Of a stretch of 64,000 nucleotides of DNA, positions 31,998 through 43,624 are shown piece after piece. Position 1 is the first letter of the stretch. Each line of letters opens with the position of its first letter. Made by a program: the position numbers and the translations under genes. Origin of the DNA: Alentia gelatinosa (taxonomy: Eukaryota > Annelida > Polychaeta > Phyllodocida > Polynoidae); the NCBI GenBank assembly GCA_950022655.1, contig OX465583.1, positions 9,879,798 to 9,943,797 on the forward strand. Direction: 5' to 3'. Below the pieces are notes generated by a model. The model made no database searches. It saw only the letters and a program-made list of their open reading frames with translations, and was not told where the DNA came from.

Positions 31998-32267
31998 TAA
32001 GAAACCTATGAATGTTTAGGGTCAGAGCTCGTATCCCATCAAGTTTGAATCGCGTAGTAATTCACGGAGCCAGGTGAATTACATTCAAACGAGATGGAAT
32101 CGAGGGCTGACCCTAAACTTGAATATGTATCTGACCCTTCACATGGACTAATAGGCTAACCTTTGTGATATAATATCGCGTTGGGCATTTTTTCTAAATA
32201 CTCAATGGGCGTTGGATATGAGTTACTAATGTTAAGTCTATGGGGGAAAATACCAGGGGTGAGATAA
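31997..32267 (+). mobile_element. HT-A element, copy 8
   Basis: AAGAAACCTATGAATGTTTA, arms GGTCAGAGCTCGTATCCCAT and GGAATCGAGGGCTGACC with a shortened right arm. Tail TATCTGACCCTTCACATGG to CAGGGGTGAGATAA. Confidence 0.82.
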
Positions 32268-32482
32268 AGCTTCGTAATCAGTTAAGATTCAGCCGACAAG
32301 TTGGTCTTATCCAGATAAGTTCATGAAGAGCAACCATGGAACTCAAGTATTTCATCACTTATATCATATTATTGGAGGAATATGATTGTATGTGGGTTCA
32401 GCAGGCATGCAAGTATTATTGGCCACAATCCTCACCCTTTTAATGCCCGTCTATCTGCACGGACTGAAAGTCCCTGTGCTTG

Positions 32483-33290
32483 CTAAAGCGGGATTTACAT
32501 GATGGGATTCATGTACCTCACAGGGTGTTTGTCTGAGACAAATCCTGTCGAGACTCAAACACAGATTCTTTGTCTAAATTGTAGGTTCCATTGCCCTGGG
32601 ACCTATTTTTTCCCCTTTTTTTTAATCCTGTGAGGTACACTTAACAAGGAACAGAATCTGATGAGATTTTGAACCCTGTGAGGTACATGAATCCCACCGT
32701 GTGAATTCCACTTTACAAGGAACAGAATCTCATGAGATTTTAAACCCTGTGAGGTACATGAATCCCACCTTGTGAATTCCACTTTACAAGGAACAGAATC
32801 TCATGAGATTTTAAAACCCTGTGAGGTACATGAATCCCACCGTGTGAATTCCACTTTAAAAGGGACAGAATCTCATGAGATTTTAAAACCCTGTGTGGTA
32901 CATGAATCCCACCGTGTGAATTCCACTTTACGAGGAACAGAATCTCATGAGATTTAAAAACCCTGTGCGGTACATGAATCCCACTGTGTGAATTCCACTT
33001 TACAAGGAACAGAATCTCATGAGATTTTAAAACCCTGTGCGGTACATGAATCCCACCGTGTGAATTCCACTTTACAAGGAACAGAATCTACTGAGATTTA
33101 AAAACCACTGTGAGGTACATGAATCCCACCGTGTGAATTCCACTTTACAAGGAACAGAATCTCATGTGATTTGAAACCCTGTGAGGTACATGAATCCCAT
33201 TGTGTGAATTCCACTTTACAAGGAACAGAATCTCATGTGATTTGAAACCCTGTGCGGTACATGAATCCAACCGTATGAATTCCACTTTAA
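32483..33290. mobile_element. Q-family element with amplified right terminal repeat
   Basis: Left terminal repeat AAGCGGGATTTACATGATGG then GATTCATGTACCTCACAGGG. The right terminal repeat, GTGAGGTACATGAATCCCAC then GTGTGAATTCCACTTTA, is present about nine times in tandem (unit about 71 bp, 32640-33290) with ACAGAATCTCATGAGATTTT spacers. An unexpanded copy follows at 33310. Confidence 0.85.
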
Positions 33291-33309
33291 CCTCTGCAGC
33301 TGAAATCTT

Positions 33310-33545
33310 AAGTGGGATTCACACAATGGGATTCATGTACCTCACAGGGTGTTTTTCTGAGACAAATCCTGCTGAGATTCTGTACTCGAACACAATTTCT
33401 TCGTCTAAATTATAGGAATTTATTTCCCTGAGATATGTCTTCCTCCCTGTTATTGTTAAAGACATTTCCTCCTAAAAAGGAACAAAATCTCATGAGATTT
33501 TGAGCCCTGTGAGGTACATGAATCCCACCGTGTGAATCCCACTTT
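33310..33545. mobile_element. Q-family element, unexpanded
   Basis: Terminal inverted repeats AAGTGGGATTCACACAATGG and its complement CACCGTGTGAATCCCACTT enclose about 155 bp with TCTGAGACAAATCCTGCTGA and ACACAATTTCTTCGTC. It is the reference for the two amplified relatives. Confidence 0.85.
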
Positions 33546-33611
33546 ATGCGTAATCCCATCCCCTGATCCAAGGATTAATTTCATCTCAGTCTGAGACCAG
33601 GTAAAGCAGTC

Positions 33612-33637
33612 CTCAGCCCCCCCCCCCCCCCCCCCCC
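33612..33637. repeat. Poly(C) tract
   Basis: A run of more than 20 C, followed by AGGGTGG. Assembly accuracy here is uncertain. Confidence 0.85.
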
Positions 33638-33861
33638 AGGGTGGTTTCCATACTTTCACACCGTTCACTGCACCGGTCATGGTTCACTGGGTTTCCCACT
33701 ACACTACCGTCTGGCTGGCCTTTGTTGTGACGTCATTACCAGCCTCACTACGGCCCAGTGAAGCCTGACCTTCGCAGATATCGAGCGGCGAGCAAAACTC
33801 CTCCGCGTACATCAATACCTGCAGTCCGCCACACCTTCCACACTCAGCCTCTTCATCTCTT

Positions 33862-33865
<4 letters not shown>

Positions 33866-33893
<28 letters not shown>
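33866..33893. repeat. (CTT)n microsatellite
   Basis: Nine or so CTT repeats immediately left of an HT-E copy. Confidence 0.9.
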
Positions 33894-33896
33894 GGT

Positions 33897-34147
33897 TTTT
33901 ATCATCCACCTAATACAAAGTGTCCGCAAAAACACATAGGGAGTGTGTATCACCCTACCCGGAGTATATATATACACAATATTGACTGGTTTCAGGCGGC
34001 CTTATGCTCCTAGGAGTTGATGCGCAGTAATATACGAGCACATGCGAGGATATTGCGTAGGGTAGGGCAAACGCTCCGATATTATTGCGCATCAGCTCCT
34101 CGGAGCATACGGCCGTTTGTATCTGAAACCAGTCAATATTGTGTTTT
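33897..34147 (-). mobile_element. HT-E element, copy 2, shortened tail
   Basis: Tail TTTTATCATCCACCTAATAC reduced to about 65 bp, then hairpin arms AATATTGACTGGTTTCAG and TATCTGAAACCAGTCAATAT; inner arms GGCGGCCTTATGCTCC and GGAGCATACGGCCG. An extra GGTAGGGCAAACGCTCCG lies near the tip. Confidence 0.82.
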
Positions 34148-34560
34148 TACCCTCCCTCTATTGCTCTCCAGCCATCACCTCTGTCATAACTCCTGAAACC
34201 GCCACGAAATCCTCTCTACACTCACTTCATTTCACACCTACTCCCCCTAGACTGATTAACTTAGCTTTTTTTTTTTCTTTTTTTTTTAAATTTCAGAGGA
34301 TTGATCCAGACATACTGTCGTTAGGCAGGTTTTGTATGTTACACAATGGATATCTTCAACAAGGCTTATCCTGATATTAATTGTAAAATATTTCGTTTAT
34401 AGTTTGCTCAACTATGACCAGTCCTCCACACCTGTAAACATCTACTAGTTACCCAACAGGGTTAGTGTCTCAGGAGTTGAATACTGGTATTGACCAGTGA
34501 GAGCCGCATCGACGTTCTGTATACTCGCCGGTCAGTGATAGTGTCTCGTGTTTAGCGCAC
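34148..34560. other. Unassigned interval
   Basis: Contains a poly(T) tract near 34266-34288 and no recognised gene or repeat. Confidence 0.35.
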
Positions 34561-36330
34561 CTGTATCTCTAACCTCTACCTGCCACCCGTCCAGCCCCAC
34601 TGCTACCTGCCACCCGTCCAGCCCGACCTCTACCTGCCACCCGTCCAGCCCCACCCGTCCAGCCCCACCTCTACCTGCCACCCATCCAGTCCCACTTCTA
34701 CCTGCCACCCGTCCATCCCCACCTCTACCTGCCACCCATCCAGCCCCATCTCTACCTGCCACCCATCCAGCCCCACCTCTACCTGCCACCCATCCAGCCC
34801 CATCTCTACCTGCCACCCATCCAGCCCCATCTCTACCTGCCACCTGTCCATCCCCACCTCTACCTGCCACCCGTCCAGCCCCACCTCTACCTGCCACCCG
34901 TCCAGCCCCACCTCTACCTGCCACCCGTCCAGCCCCACCTCTACCTGCCACCCGTCCAGCCCCACCTCTACCTGCCACCCGTCCAGCCCAACCTCTACCT
35001 GCCACCCGTCCAGCCCAACCTCTACCTGCCACCCGTCCAGCCCAACCTCTACCTGCCACCCGTCCAGCCCCACCTCTACCTGCCACCCGTCCAGCCCCAC
35101 CTCTACCTGCCACCCGTCCAGCCCCACCTCTACCTGCCACCCGTCCAGCCCCACCTCTACCTGCCACCTGTCCAGCCCCACTTGTACCTGCCACCCGTCC
35201 AGCCCCACCTCTACCTGCCACCCGTCCAGCCCCAACTCTACCTGCCACCCGTCCAGCCCTACCTCTACCTGCCACCCGTCTAGCCCCACCTCTACCTTCC
35301 ACCCGTCCAGCCCCACCTCTACCTGCCACCCGTCCAGCCCAACCTCTACCTGCCACCCGTCCAGCCCCACCTCTACCTGCCACCCGTCCAGCCCCACCTC
35401 TACCTGCCACCCGTCCAGCCCCACCTCTACCTGCCACCCGTCCAGCCCCACCTCTACCTGCCACCCGTCCAGCCCCACCTCTACCTGCCACCCGTCCAGC
35501 CCCACCTCTACCTGCCACCCGTCTAGCCCCACCTCTACCTGCCACCCGTCCAGCCCCACTTGTACCTGACACCCATCCAGCCCCACCTCTACCTGCCACC
35601 CGTCCAGCCCCACCTCTACCTGCCACCCGTCCAGCCCCACCTCTACCTGCCACCCGTCAAGACCCACCTCTACCTGCCATCCGTCCAGCCCCACCTCTAC
35701 CTGCCACACATCCAGCCCCACCTCTACCTGCCACCTGCCAGCCCCACCTCTACCTGCCACCCGTCCAGCCCCACATCTACCTGCAACCCGTCCAGCCCCA
35801 CCTCTACCTGCCACCCGTCCAGCCCCAACTCTACCTGCCACCCATCCAGCCCCACCTCTACCTGCCACCCATCCAGCCAGCCCCACCTCTACCTGCCACC
35901 CATCCAGCCCCACCTCTACCTGCCACCCGTCCAGCCCCAACTCTACCTGCCACCCATCCAGCCCCACCTCTACCTGCCACCCATCCAGCCAGCCCCACCT
36001 CTACCTGCCACCCGTCCAGCCCCACCTCTACCTGCCACCCGTCCAGCCCCAACTCTACCTGCCACCCATCCAGCCCCACCTCTACCTGCCACCCATCCAG
36101 CCAGCCCCACCTCTACCTGCCACCCATCCAGCCCCACCTCTACCTGCCAACGGTCCAGCCCCACCTGTCCCTCCCACCTGTCCCTCCCACCCGTCCAGCC
36201 CCACCTGTCCCTCCCACCTGTCCCTCCCCTCCCACCCGTCCAGCGCCACCTGTCCCTCCCACCCGTCCTGCCCCACCTGTCCCTCCCACCTGTCCCTCCC
36301 ACCTGTCCTGCCCCACCTGTCATTGCCGCA
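34561..36330 (+). repeat. 27-bp minisatellite
   Basis: About 60 or more units of CCAGCCCCACC-TCTACCTGCCA-CCCGT, with variants (ATCCAGC, GTCCATC, CAACTCTA). Because 27 is divisible by three, several frames on both strands remain open for hundreds of codons (611 codons plus, 445 codons minus). The last 160 bp (36165-36325) decay into a shorter CCCACCTGTCCCT repeat. No domain, splice context or conserved frame favours coding. Confidence 0.95.
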
Positions 36331-36603
36331 CCATCCTCACAGAGTTTGCCAGCATTGATCTTCTACCATCCAAGCCCTCTTAAGAGGGGATTCTCGTCAT
36401 TATGTTCACTTCAGAAAGCAGGAATAACAGACATTATCTCACCCCTGGTAATTTCTCCCAGGGACTTTTTTTCAGAATTATTTTATTGATCAATATTTAA
36501 CGTACAATATGTTTGTTCATGATTCTCCTCGCTGTCAATAAAGTGGGGTTTACAATTACGCCGATTTCAATTGGTTCCCATAGAAAGTTGCATTTGCTCA
36601 CTT

Positions 36604-36803
36604 AAGGCCCTTTTCCATTGGCCGACAAAAACTGTGTAGATTTTCTGTGTTCTCCTAATAGCTTATTTACATTTTGCGTCAGCAGTGCTAAAGGTCCGTC
36701 GGTGGTTCCTGACTGTATATCGGTGATGACCAATGGAAATAGACTATAAGGAGAACACAAAAAATCTACACCGTTTTCGTCGGCCAATGGAAATGGACCT
36801 TTT
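36604..36803. mobile_element. M-family MITE, copy at 36.6 kb
   Basis: Terminal inverted repeats AAGGCCCTTTTCCATTGGCC and GGCCAATGGAAATGGACC enclose about 160 bp containing GCGTCAGCAGTGCTAAAGG and TCGGTGGTTCCTGACTG. The best intact M copy together with 61286. Confidence 0.8.
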
Positions 36804-36854
36804 TCGAAGAAGTTGGTTTGGGATTAAATAGCAGCTATAGACATGAACAATTCA

Positions 36855-37090
36855 CTTTGGAAACTCGTACTCAACAGCCATGTAGTATTGTAATAAAGAT
36901 ACTCGATGGGCGATGATGTCATAAACGTTAGCAAATAAGTCAGTGATAGGGGTGAGAAAAAATCTGAACTACAATTGATCCGTAGCCGATGAAAATATAC
37001 CATTTGTTTTGGTTTGATATATAATCGCCCGTGCCTCGTGAGATAACTCCACAACAAAACCTCATGGCATATGTTTAGTGGCTACGAATC
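36855..37090 (-). mobile_element. HT-X element, copy 2
   Basis: Tail with AACTCGTACTCAACAGCCAT and GATAGGGGTGAGAAAA. Hairpin arms GATGAAAATATACCATTTG and CATGGCATATGTTTAGTGGC, as in 11158-11451. Confidence 0.65.
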
Positions 37091-37136
37091 TTGATGCAGT
37101 TCTTCTTATAAGAGCCCGTCTCTCTCCAAAGATAAT

Positions 37137-37414
37137 GAGAAAGAAATTGATGAGCGTTTGACTGTGTCCTCGTTCGCCATCGAGTTTGGGATGCGCAGTA
37201 ATATGAACGAGGCAATAGCCTAGTGAGTATTCTGGAGCACTCCAAATGAGATGGTGAATGGGGACTCAAACCAAGCACGAAAATGTTTCTAATTTTATCT
37301 TAGCCTGGAAATATTCATCTGTATATCACCCATTGAGTATAAGTTACCATACTCGCATACCTGTTGAGTACCAGTTCCCAATGTAAATATCACGTTTACA
37401 CCAGGCTAAGATAA
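37137..37414 (+). mobile_element. HT-K element, copy 3
   Basis: Hairpin AAGAAATTGATGAGCG, arms CTCGTTCGCCATCGAG and AGATGGTGAATGGGGAC, tip GAGGCAATAGCCTAG. Tail TTTATCTTAGCCTGG to CCAGGCTAAGATAA. The most complete K copy. Confidence 0.85.
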
Positions 37415-37890
37415 CACTGAATTTCAACCCGGTAAATCTGAGCAAAATATCCAAGTACAGAAAGATTATAAATAATCAAAGTAATATGCCAATGCAGTAA
37501 CAAAGATCCCCAATGCATGAGTCACCATATAACCGTCAGAATTCCCCTATTCCGCACTTTGTGAGACAACCCCGAGTAGACGGTAAATCTGGACGACTCC
37601 ACGTCCCAGTCTGACACGGCAAATGCTAACCCTAATTAGTGCCAGCCTGGGCCTGGCCCGGGACCCAGGAGGATACTGGAGGACAAGGTGACATTTGACC
37701 AGCTATGATTAAATGTGAGCCAGATGTGAGTCACTGCTCCAGGTGGGATTAAAGGACCACCAACTGGGCGGAAAGGCTGGGTGTAGAGTTATAACGATGG
37801 TATTGATTGTAGAGCAGATGGCTATGCAAGGTTATACACACTTGGGAATATATCCATTTTGACTCCATCAAATGGCTGGTATGGAAATGT
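37415..37890. other. Low-repeat interval
   Basis: Moderately GC-rich from 37570 to 37750 and single-copy here; a possible regulatory sequence. The ORFs on the minus strand belong to the following HT-E element. Confidence 0.3.
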
Positions 37891-38228
37891 ATTATCCACC
37901 TAATACAAAGTGCCCATAGAAAACACATAGGCAGCGTGTATGGACATACCCGGCGCATACAGATATGTTGTATGCTCCGGGTGGCGCATACGGAAAAATA
38001 GTGCGCATGGAAAAATAGTGCATAATTAAAATGAACTGATATCGACATGTCACTTGTGTAGAAAAGGTGGATAATAAATACAATATAGACTGGTTTCAGA
38101 TAAAAGCGTTTGTATGCTCCTCGGAGTTGACTCTGCGCAATATCCTCGCATACGCTCGGATATAACTACGCGTCGACTCCTCGGAGCATACGGCCGCTTG
38201 TATCTGAAACCAGTCAATATTGTGTATG
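37891..38228 (-). mobile_element. HT-E element, copy 3
   Basis: Tail ATTATCCACCTAATACAAAG through CCCATAGAAAACACATAGGC to AAGGTGGATAATAAATAC. Hairpin arms GACTGGTTTCAGATAAAAGC and CTTGTATCTGAAACCAGTC. The cleanest view of the E plan: one tail and one hairpin, no tandem expansion. Confidence 0.87.
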
Positions 38229-40275
38229 TATTATAGCTTGTGGTATGATAAATTGTATACTCGACGTGGTGCATAGAATCCAAGGAGATGAATTTGAATC
38301 CATTTTCAATGGTTATGGGAGTTTTTAAACAATGACTAGTGGTTTATTGAGTCCCCATACATTTCCAATACAGGTGTTGCCGTTCAGCGCCGCCTAACGG
38401 CCCACTGCCTAGTTACGCGGCCGCTCGGACAAACCTGGCCGAGTCCCGCTATATGTGTATAAGGAACACAGCAGTCATACTTAAAGTGTGAACGGTGGGT
38501 GTGATTACGTTGTTTTTGGACAGATTGGACTGCTAGAACAATTAAAGGCATTGTATCAACGAGTCTGAACTATCAAAACTTTACAGTTGATAATTGTTTT
38601 GGTTTTAATTTGGAGAAAGATAAGCACATGATAGCCAGGCCTGCCTATGTTTTAATATATATTCAATTTTGGTGATCCTATGTTATCTATGCTTTAGCTA
38701 AAGTAACATTGAGGCAATATGCATGTATGGCATACCAGATTTGAGCTGGAATACCATAGAATAAGATGCAATCATTATTAATTCCCTGGAAATAATGTAG
38801 ACAGGTATCATGAACATATCATGCTCATACACTCAGTGTTCCAGTGCTAAAGTATAGGTTGCCAGGTGAATGTTTGGCTTCAGCTGTGGCGTAACTCAGC
38901 AGATAAGGTGCGACGCTGGCCAGTGGAAAAAGGCCTATTGGGACTCTGTGTACTATAGATGTAATTATAACATTGTTGTGTTTCTGTATACTCTATGTTG
39001 TATCTCGAGATGATAGCCCATGGGAGTCTATATTGATGTTGCTGTGGTCCGAATGAGACTGTCCACTACTGATCCCCTATAATTACTGTATTTTAAGAAA
39101 AGGTATGTGATGCGTGTATACTGTCAATCTATAAAAAAACACAGGAAAGCCTGACAATTAAAACCAGCCGCACTCAATACTGGCTGATGTTACTGGTCTC
39201 TTTATTGGCAAACCTGCCCACAAAACTACAATGGCTTACATAAGCTGTGTCTTGACGAAGCCGATACAACCGCACTAAACTAATTAGTCAATTATTAGTC
39301 TCAATTGGAGGCTCCACTCCTCTCCTTCTTTGCTGTATGTGATTACCTCTGTGTATGTAAACGTTTTTCCTGGACGGCCAGGTTGAAAATCATATATTTT
39401 ATGTATGAACTTACCGTCAATAAATCCCTACCAAAAAAAAAGTGAAATGCTCATATCCTAATACTATAATACTTATGTTGACGCCAATAAATGAACTGAA
39501 AAGAAATGTAAGTAAAAAATGATTTTTAAAAAGGATAATAAATGCATGTTCTGAGATATATTACGAGCCCTGTGGTAAGAGTATGAGATATCATACAACA
39601 ACACATACCGTATCGTCCTGAGTATGGTACGCTTTGCAATATACAAAGTTTGTAATGGGAAAACGATAATACGAACATTTATTCTAAGACAAGTGCAGCA
39701 GAGAGACTAATTAGGAGGTGACAGTGGAGTGACTGGGGCCAACGACAGAAGCGATAGTGTTGCCGAGTGTGGATGAGAGGAACGGTTTCCATTGGCGCCG
39801 GATGTATATGTGAATAAACACCCTTTGAAGGAATGGCAAGGCAGATTATAAAGAACTATACATGTAAAATGCATTTATGTAAGAGAGACAGGAAGAGAAA
39901 GATCAGTAATAGGAAAGGATGAGAGAGCGTATGGCAATTAGAAGTGGCTCTGAATAAAGTCTCCTATTCCTATAAAGCAATGTTCTACATACATCGTTCT
40001 ATAGAGACAAAGAAGTCTTTGATGGCACAACAGACAATGGGCCGACAGGCATGTGTATTGTAGGGGAGATATGGAAAGATGACAGTAGTCCCAGGATACG
40101 TAGATACATATGTAAACGTATGGTGAAATGTAGAGATAAAAACGTAATAACAGGCATGTGGATCAGCAGTGACAGCCATGGGAAAATGTCAGACAGCTCT
40201 GTAGGCATATCGAGGTGATTGTTTTTAACTGAAGAAAGTAAGATGAAAACATGAATGAATTACAGAAACAGCACT
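38229..40275. other. Longest low-repeat interval (about 2 kb)
   Basis: No HT elements. An M-end-like fragment lies at 38905-38930 (GACGCTGGCCAGTGGAAAAA). A candidate polyadenylation or retroposon end (CAATAAATCCCTACC followed by nine A) is near 39419-39441. Short ORFs show no domain. No splice-framed coding exon was recognised. Confidence 0.4.
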
Positions 40276-41852
40276 GCGTTTCTCGTCACTCGTTTACCAG
40301 CGAGTTGATATAAATAAAGTCCGCGGCCCGCTGCCTATCAATTCTCATAGAGACAGAGAAAGAGATAAAGACAGAAAAAAGACAGGAATAGAAAGGAGAT
40401 AGATAGATGGAAATAGAGAGGCTGTCCTGCATTTCCTCCGTCACTCGTTTAACGGCAAGTTGACATTAATATGCTCTGCTCCCTGCCTCCCTCTCAAATC
40501 TCATAGAGACCGAGAGACAGGGACAGAGACAGGAATAGACAGGAGACAGAGGTGGCGAAAGAGAGGCTACACTGCATTTCCTTGTCACTCGTTCATCCAT
40601 GAGTTGCCACTAATACGGTCTGCGGGCAACTCCCTCTTAAATCTCATAGAGAGATTTAGGGACAGACAGGAGACAGGAATAGACAGGAGATAGAGAGACA
40701 GAGATAGAGACACCGTGCTGCGTTTCCTCCGTCACCCGTTTACCGGCGAGTTGACATTAATACACTCTGCTCCCCGCTCCCTCTAAAATCTCATAGAGAC
40801 AGAGACAGGGACAGAGACAGGGACACAGAGGAGACAGGAATAGACAGGAGGCAGAGGGGCAGAGATAGAGCACTGCGTTTCCTCCGTCACTCGTTTACCG
40901 GCCAGTTGACATTAATACGCTCCGCTCCCCGCTCCCTCTCAAATCTCATAGAGATAGACAGAGACAGAGAAGAGACAGGAATAGACAGGAGATAGAGAGG
41001 CATAGATAGAGACACTGCGCTGCGTTTCCTCCGTCACTCGTTTACCGGCGAGTTAACATTAATACGCTCCGCTCCCCGCTCTCCGCTCCCTCTCAAATCT
41101 CATAGAGATAGACAGAGACAGAGAAGAGACAGGAATAGACAGGAGATAGAGAGGCAGAGATAGAGACACCGTGCTGCGTTTCCTCCGTCACTCGTTTACC
41201 GGCGAGTTGACATTAATACGCTCCGCTCCCCGCTCCCTCTCAAATCTCATATAGACAGACACAGACAGAGAAGAGACAGGAATAGACAGGAGATAGAGAG
41301 GTAGAGATAGAGACACTGCGCTGCGTTTCCTCCGTCACTCGTTTACTGGCGAGTTGACATTAATACGCTCCGCTCCCCGCTCCCTCTCAAATCTCATAGA
41401 GAGAGAGACAGACAGAGAAGAGACAGGAATAGACAGGAGATAGAGAAGCAGAGATAGAGACACCGTGCTGCGGTTCCTCTGTCACTCGTTTACCGGCGAG
41501 TTGACATTAATACGCTCCGCTCCCCGCTCCCTCTCAAATCCTATAGAGAGAGAGACAGACAGAGAAGAGACAGGAATAGACAGGAGATAGAGAAGCAGAG
41601 ATAGAGACACCGCGCTGCGTTTCCTCCATCACTCGTTTACCGGCGAGTTGACATTAATATGGTCAATGGTTCTCTCCCTCTCAAATCCCATAGAGATAGA
41701 GACAGAGATAGAGACAGAGAGGAGGACAGGGACAGGAATAGACAGGAGATAGAGAGGCAGAGATAGAGACACCGCGCTGCGTTTCCTCCGTCACACGTTT
41801 ACCGGCGAGTTGACATTAATACGCTCCGCTCCCCGCTCCCTCTCAAATCTCT
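40276..41852. repeat. 147-bp tandem array
   Basis: Eleven units, each with TTACCGGCGAGTTGACATTA, CGCTCCCCGCTCCCTC and GAGACAGGAATAGACAGGAG. The GTTTACCGGCGAG core recurs at about 40288, 40446, 40590, 40737, 40893, 41040, 41194, 41341, 41488, 41635 and 41797. The commonest spacing is 147 bp. Confidence 0.95.
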
Positions 41853-42190
41853 TGTTAGTCACCGCAGGGCGACGCTCGACAGACAAGCGAATCATGCGGT
41901 TACCATGGCAACCAGGTGCCTGAGGAAAGCAGATTATCCAAGTGTGATATTTCGTTCGATGCGCGCGGTTCTGTGAGGCTCTCCCCGTCCGTGGGAACGA
42001 CTGCCGTGCACACGGGAGGGAGGGAAGGAGGCAGGGAGAGGGGCGGGGCGGGAGGGCGGTGAGGGGAAAGCGGGCTCCGAGCACGAGAGAAAATGTGTCC
42101 ACCTTCTTGGAGAGGAGGTATTTTTACTCGCCGGGGAAAACACGGCAAAATGACACGTTCTCGATTTGCAAAGATCGGGACGAGGTTTAA
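41853..42190. promoter_or_regulatory. Candidate promoter with RFX X-box and GC boxes
   Basis: A GC-rich single-copy block directly after the 147-bp array. GGTTACCATGGCAACC (41898-41913) is a near-perfect palindromic X-box bound by RFX factors. A GC-box cluster GGGGCGGGGCGGGAGGG lies at about 42040-42056. X-boxes near transcription starts are typical of ciliary genes. No coding exon is recognised in the next 300 bp on either side. Confidence 0.45.
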
Positions 42191-42360
42191 AGAAAGATTA
42201 TCAGCTACTTGCTCTCATTTCAAGAGGTGCTCCCATGGATTCCATCGAGTGCTAACGTAATGAAGAAACTCGAATTTTTGAAATAATGAATGTGATTAAG
42301 GCTCTTCTCCTATATACAGAGCAGAGTCAGTAGGATCTGAAAGTTCTTGTACTTGCTTGC

Positions 42361-43275
42361 TAAAGTGGGATTCACAAGATGGGATTCATGTACCTCACAG
42401 GATGTTTGTCTGAGACAAATCCTGCTGAGATTCTGTACCCTGTGAAGCGTGTTTCACACAGTGGGATCAATGTACCTCACAAGGTGCTTGTCTGGGACAA
42501 ATCCTGCTGAGATTCATGTACCTCACAGGGAGTTTGTCTGGGACAAATCCTGCTGAGATTCTGTACCCTGTAAATTGGGATTCACACGATGGGATTCATG
42601 TACCTAATAGGGTGTTTGTCTGAAACAAATCCTGCTGACATTCTGTACCCTGTAAAGCAGGATTCACACGATGGGATTCATGTACCTCACAGGATGTTTG
42701 TCTGAGACAAATCCTGCTGAGATTCTGTACCCTGTGAAGCGAGATTCACACAGTGGGATCCATGTACCTAATAGGGTGTTTGTCTGGGACAAATCCTGCT
42801 GAGATTCTGTACCCCGTAAAGCGTGATTCACACAGTGAGATTTATGTACCTTACAGGGAGTTAGTCTGAGACAAATCCTGCGGTGATTCTGTACCCTGTG
42901 AAGCAGGATTCACACGATGGGATTCATGTACCTCACAGGTTGTTTGTCTGAGACAAATCCTGCTAAGATTCTGTACCCTGTGAAGCGAGATTCACACAGT
43001 GGGATCCATGTACCTTACAGAGTGTTTGTCTGACACAAATCCTGCTGAGATTCTGTACCTTGTAAAGCAGGATTCACACGGTGGGATTCATGTACCTCAC
43101 AGGATGTTTGTCTGAGACAAATCCTGCTGAGATTCTGTACTCGAACACAAATACTTCGTCTAAATGATAGTGTTCCATTTCAATGAGACATGTTTTTCTC
43201 CCCTGCAATTGTTGGCGACATTTACCCCTACAAAAGATCTGAATCTCATGAGAATTTGACCTCTAAATGTGGACT
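42361..43275. mobile_element. Q-family element with amplified left terminal repeat
   Basis: The left-end module (GATTCACACGATGGGATTC, ATGTACCTCACAGG, GTCTGAGACAAATCCTGCTG) is repeated about nine times with an 82-bp period to about 43140. It then passes into the unique middle (TCGAACACAAATACTTCGTC) and a decayed right side. This is the opposite arm from the one amplified at 32483. Confidence 0.85.
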
Positions 43276-43624
43276 GGGTTCAAGGAGATGCTGGTGAACA
43301 TGTAGAGACTCACATCTGTACCATACAGCCGGACACCTACTGCTTGCGACATTGCTTCGACATGGCTACGACGTGGGTATAAATGCAAATTCCTGCATTA
43401 CAACGTTGCCAGAATATTGAAAAACTTGGCTTTATAGAATGTCAAAGTACGAAACTAGATCACTGCATCATCGCTGTGTCGGAGGGTTGAGAAATTCCGT
43501 GTCGTAGTGTGTCGGAATACTTGTTGTAGTGTGTCGGGAAGGAGATCGGTAGGTTCCTCACATTAGACACGAGCTCCCAATACCCTACGATACCAATACC
43601 TTACGATACGTGCATCGGAATGCA
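43276..43624. other. Unassigned interval
   Basis: Contains GTGTCGG-type repeated words near 43478-43560 but no clear element or gene. Confidence 0.3.

Noticed and set aside
32650..32690. CTGATGAG word near 32650 as a second hammerhead
   Set aside because: Not followed by a stem II and GAAA; it is part of the Q-family repeat.
34548..36383. 611-codon plus-strand ORF, overlapping 445- and 373-codon minus-strand ORFs
   Set aside because: All are readings of a 27-bp minisatellite. Openness in several frames on both strands follows from the unit length, and there is no domain or splice context.
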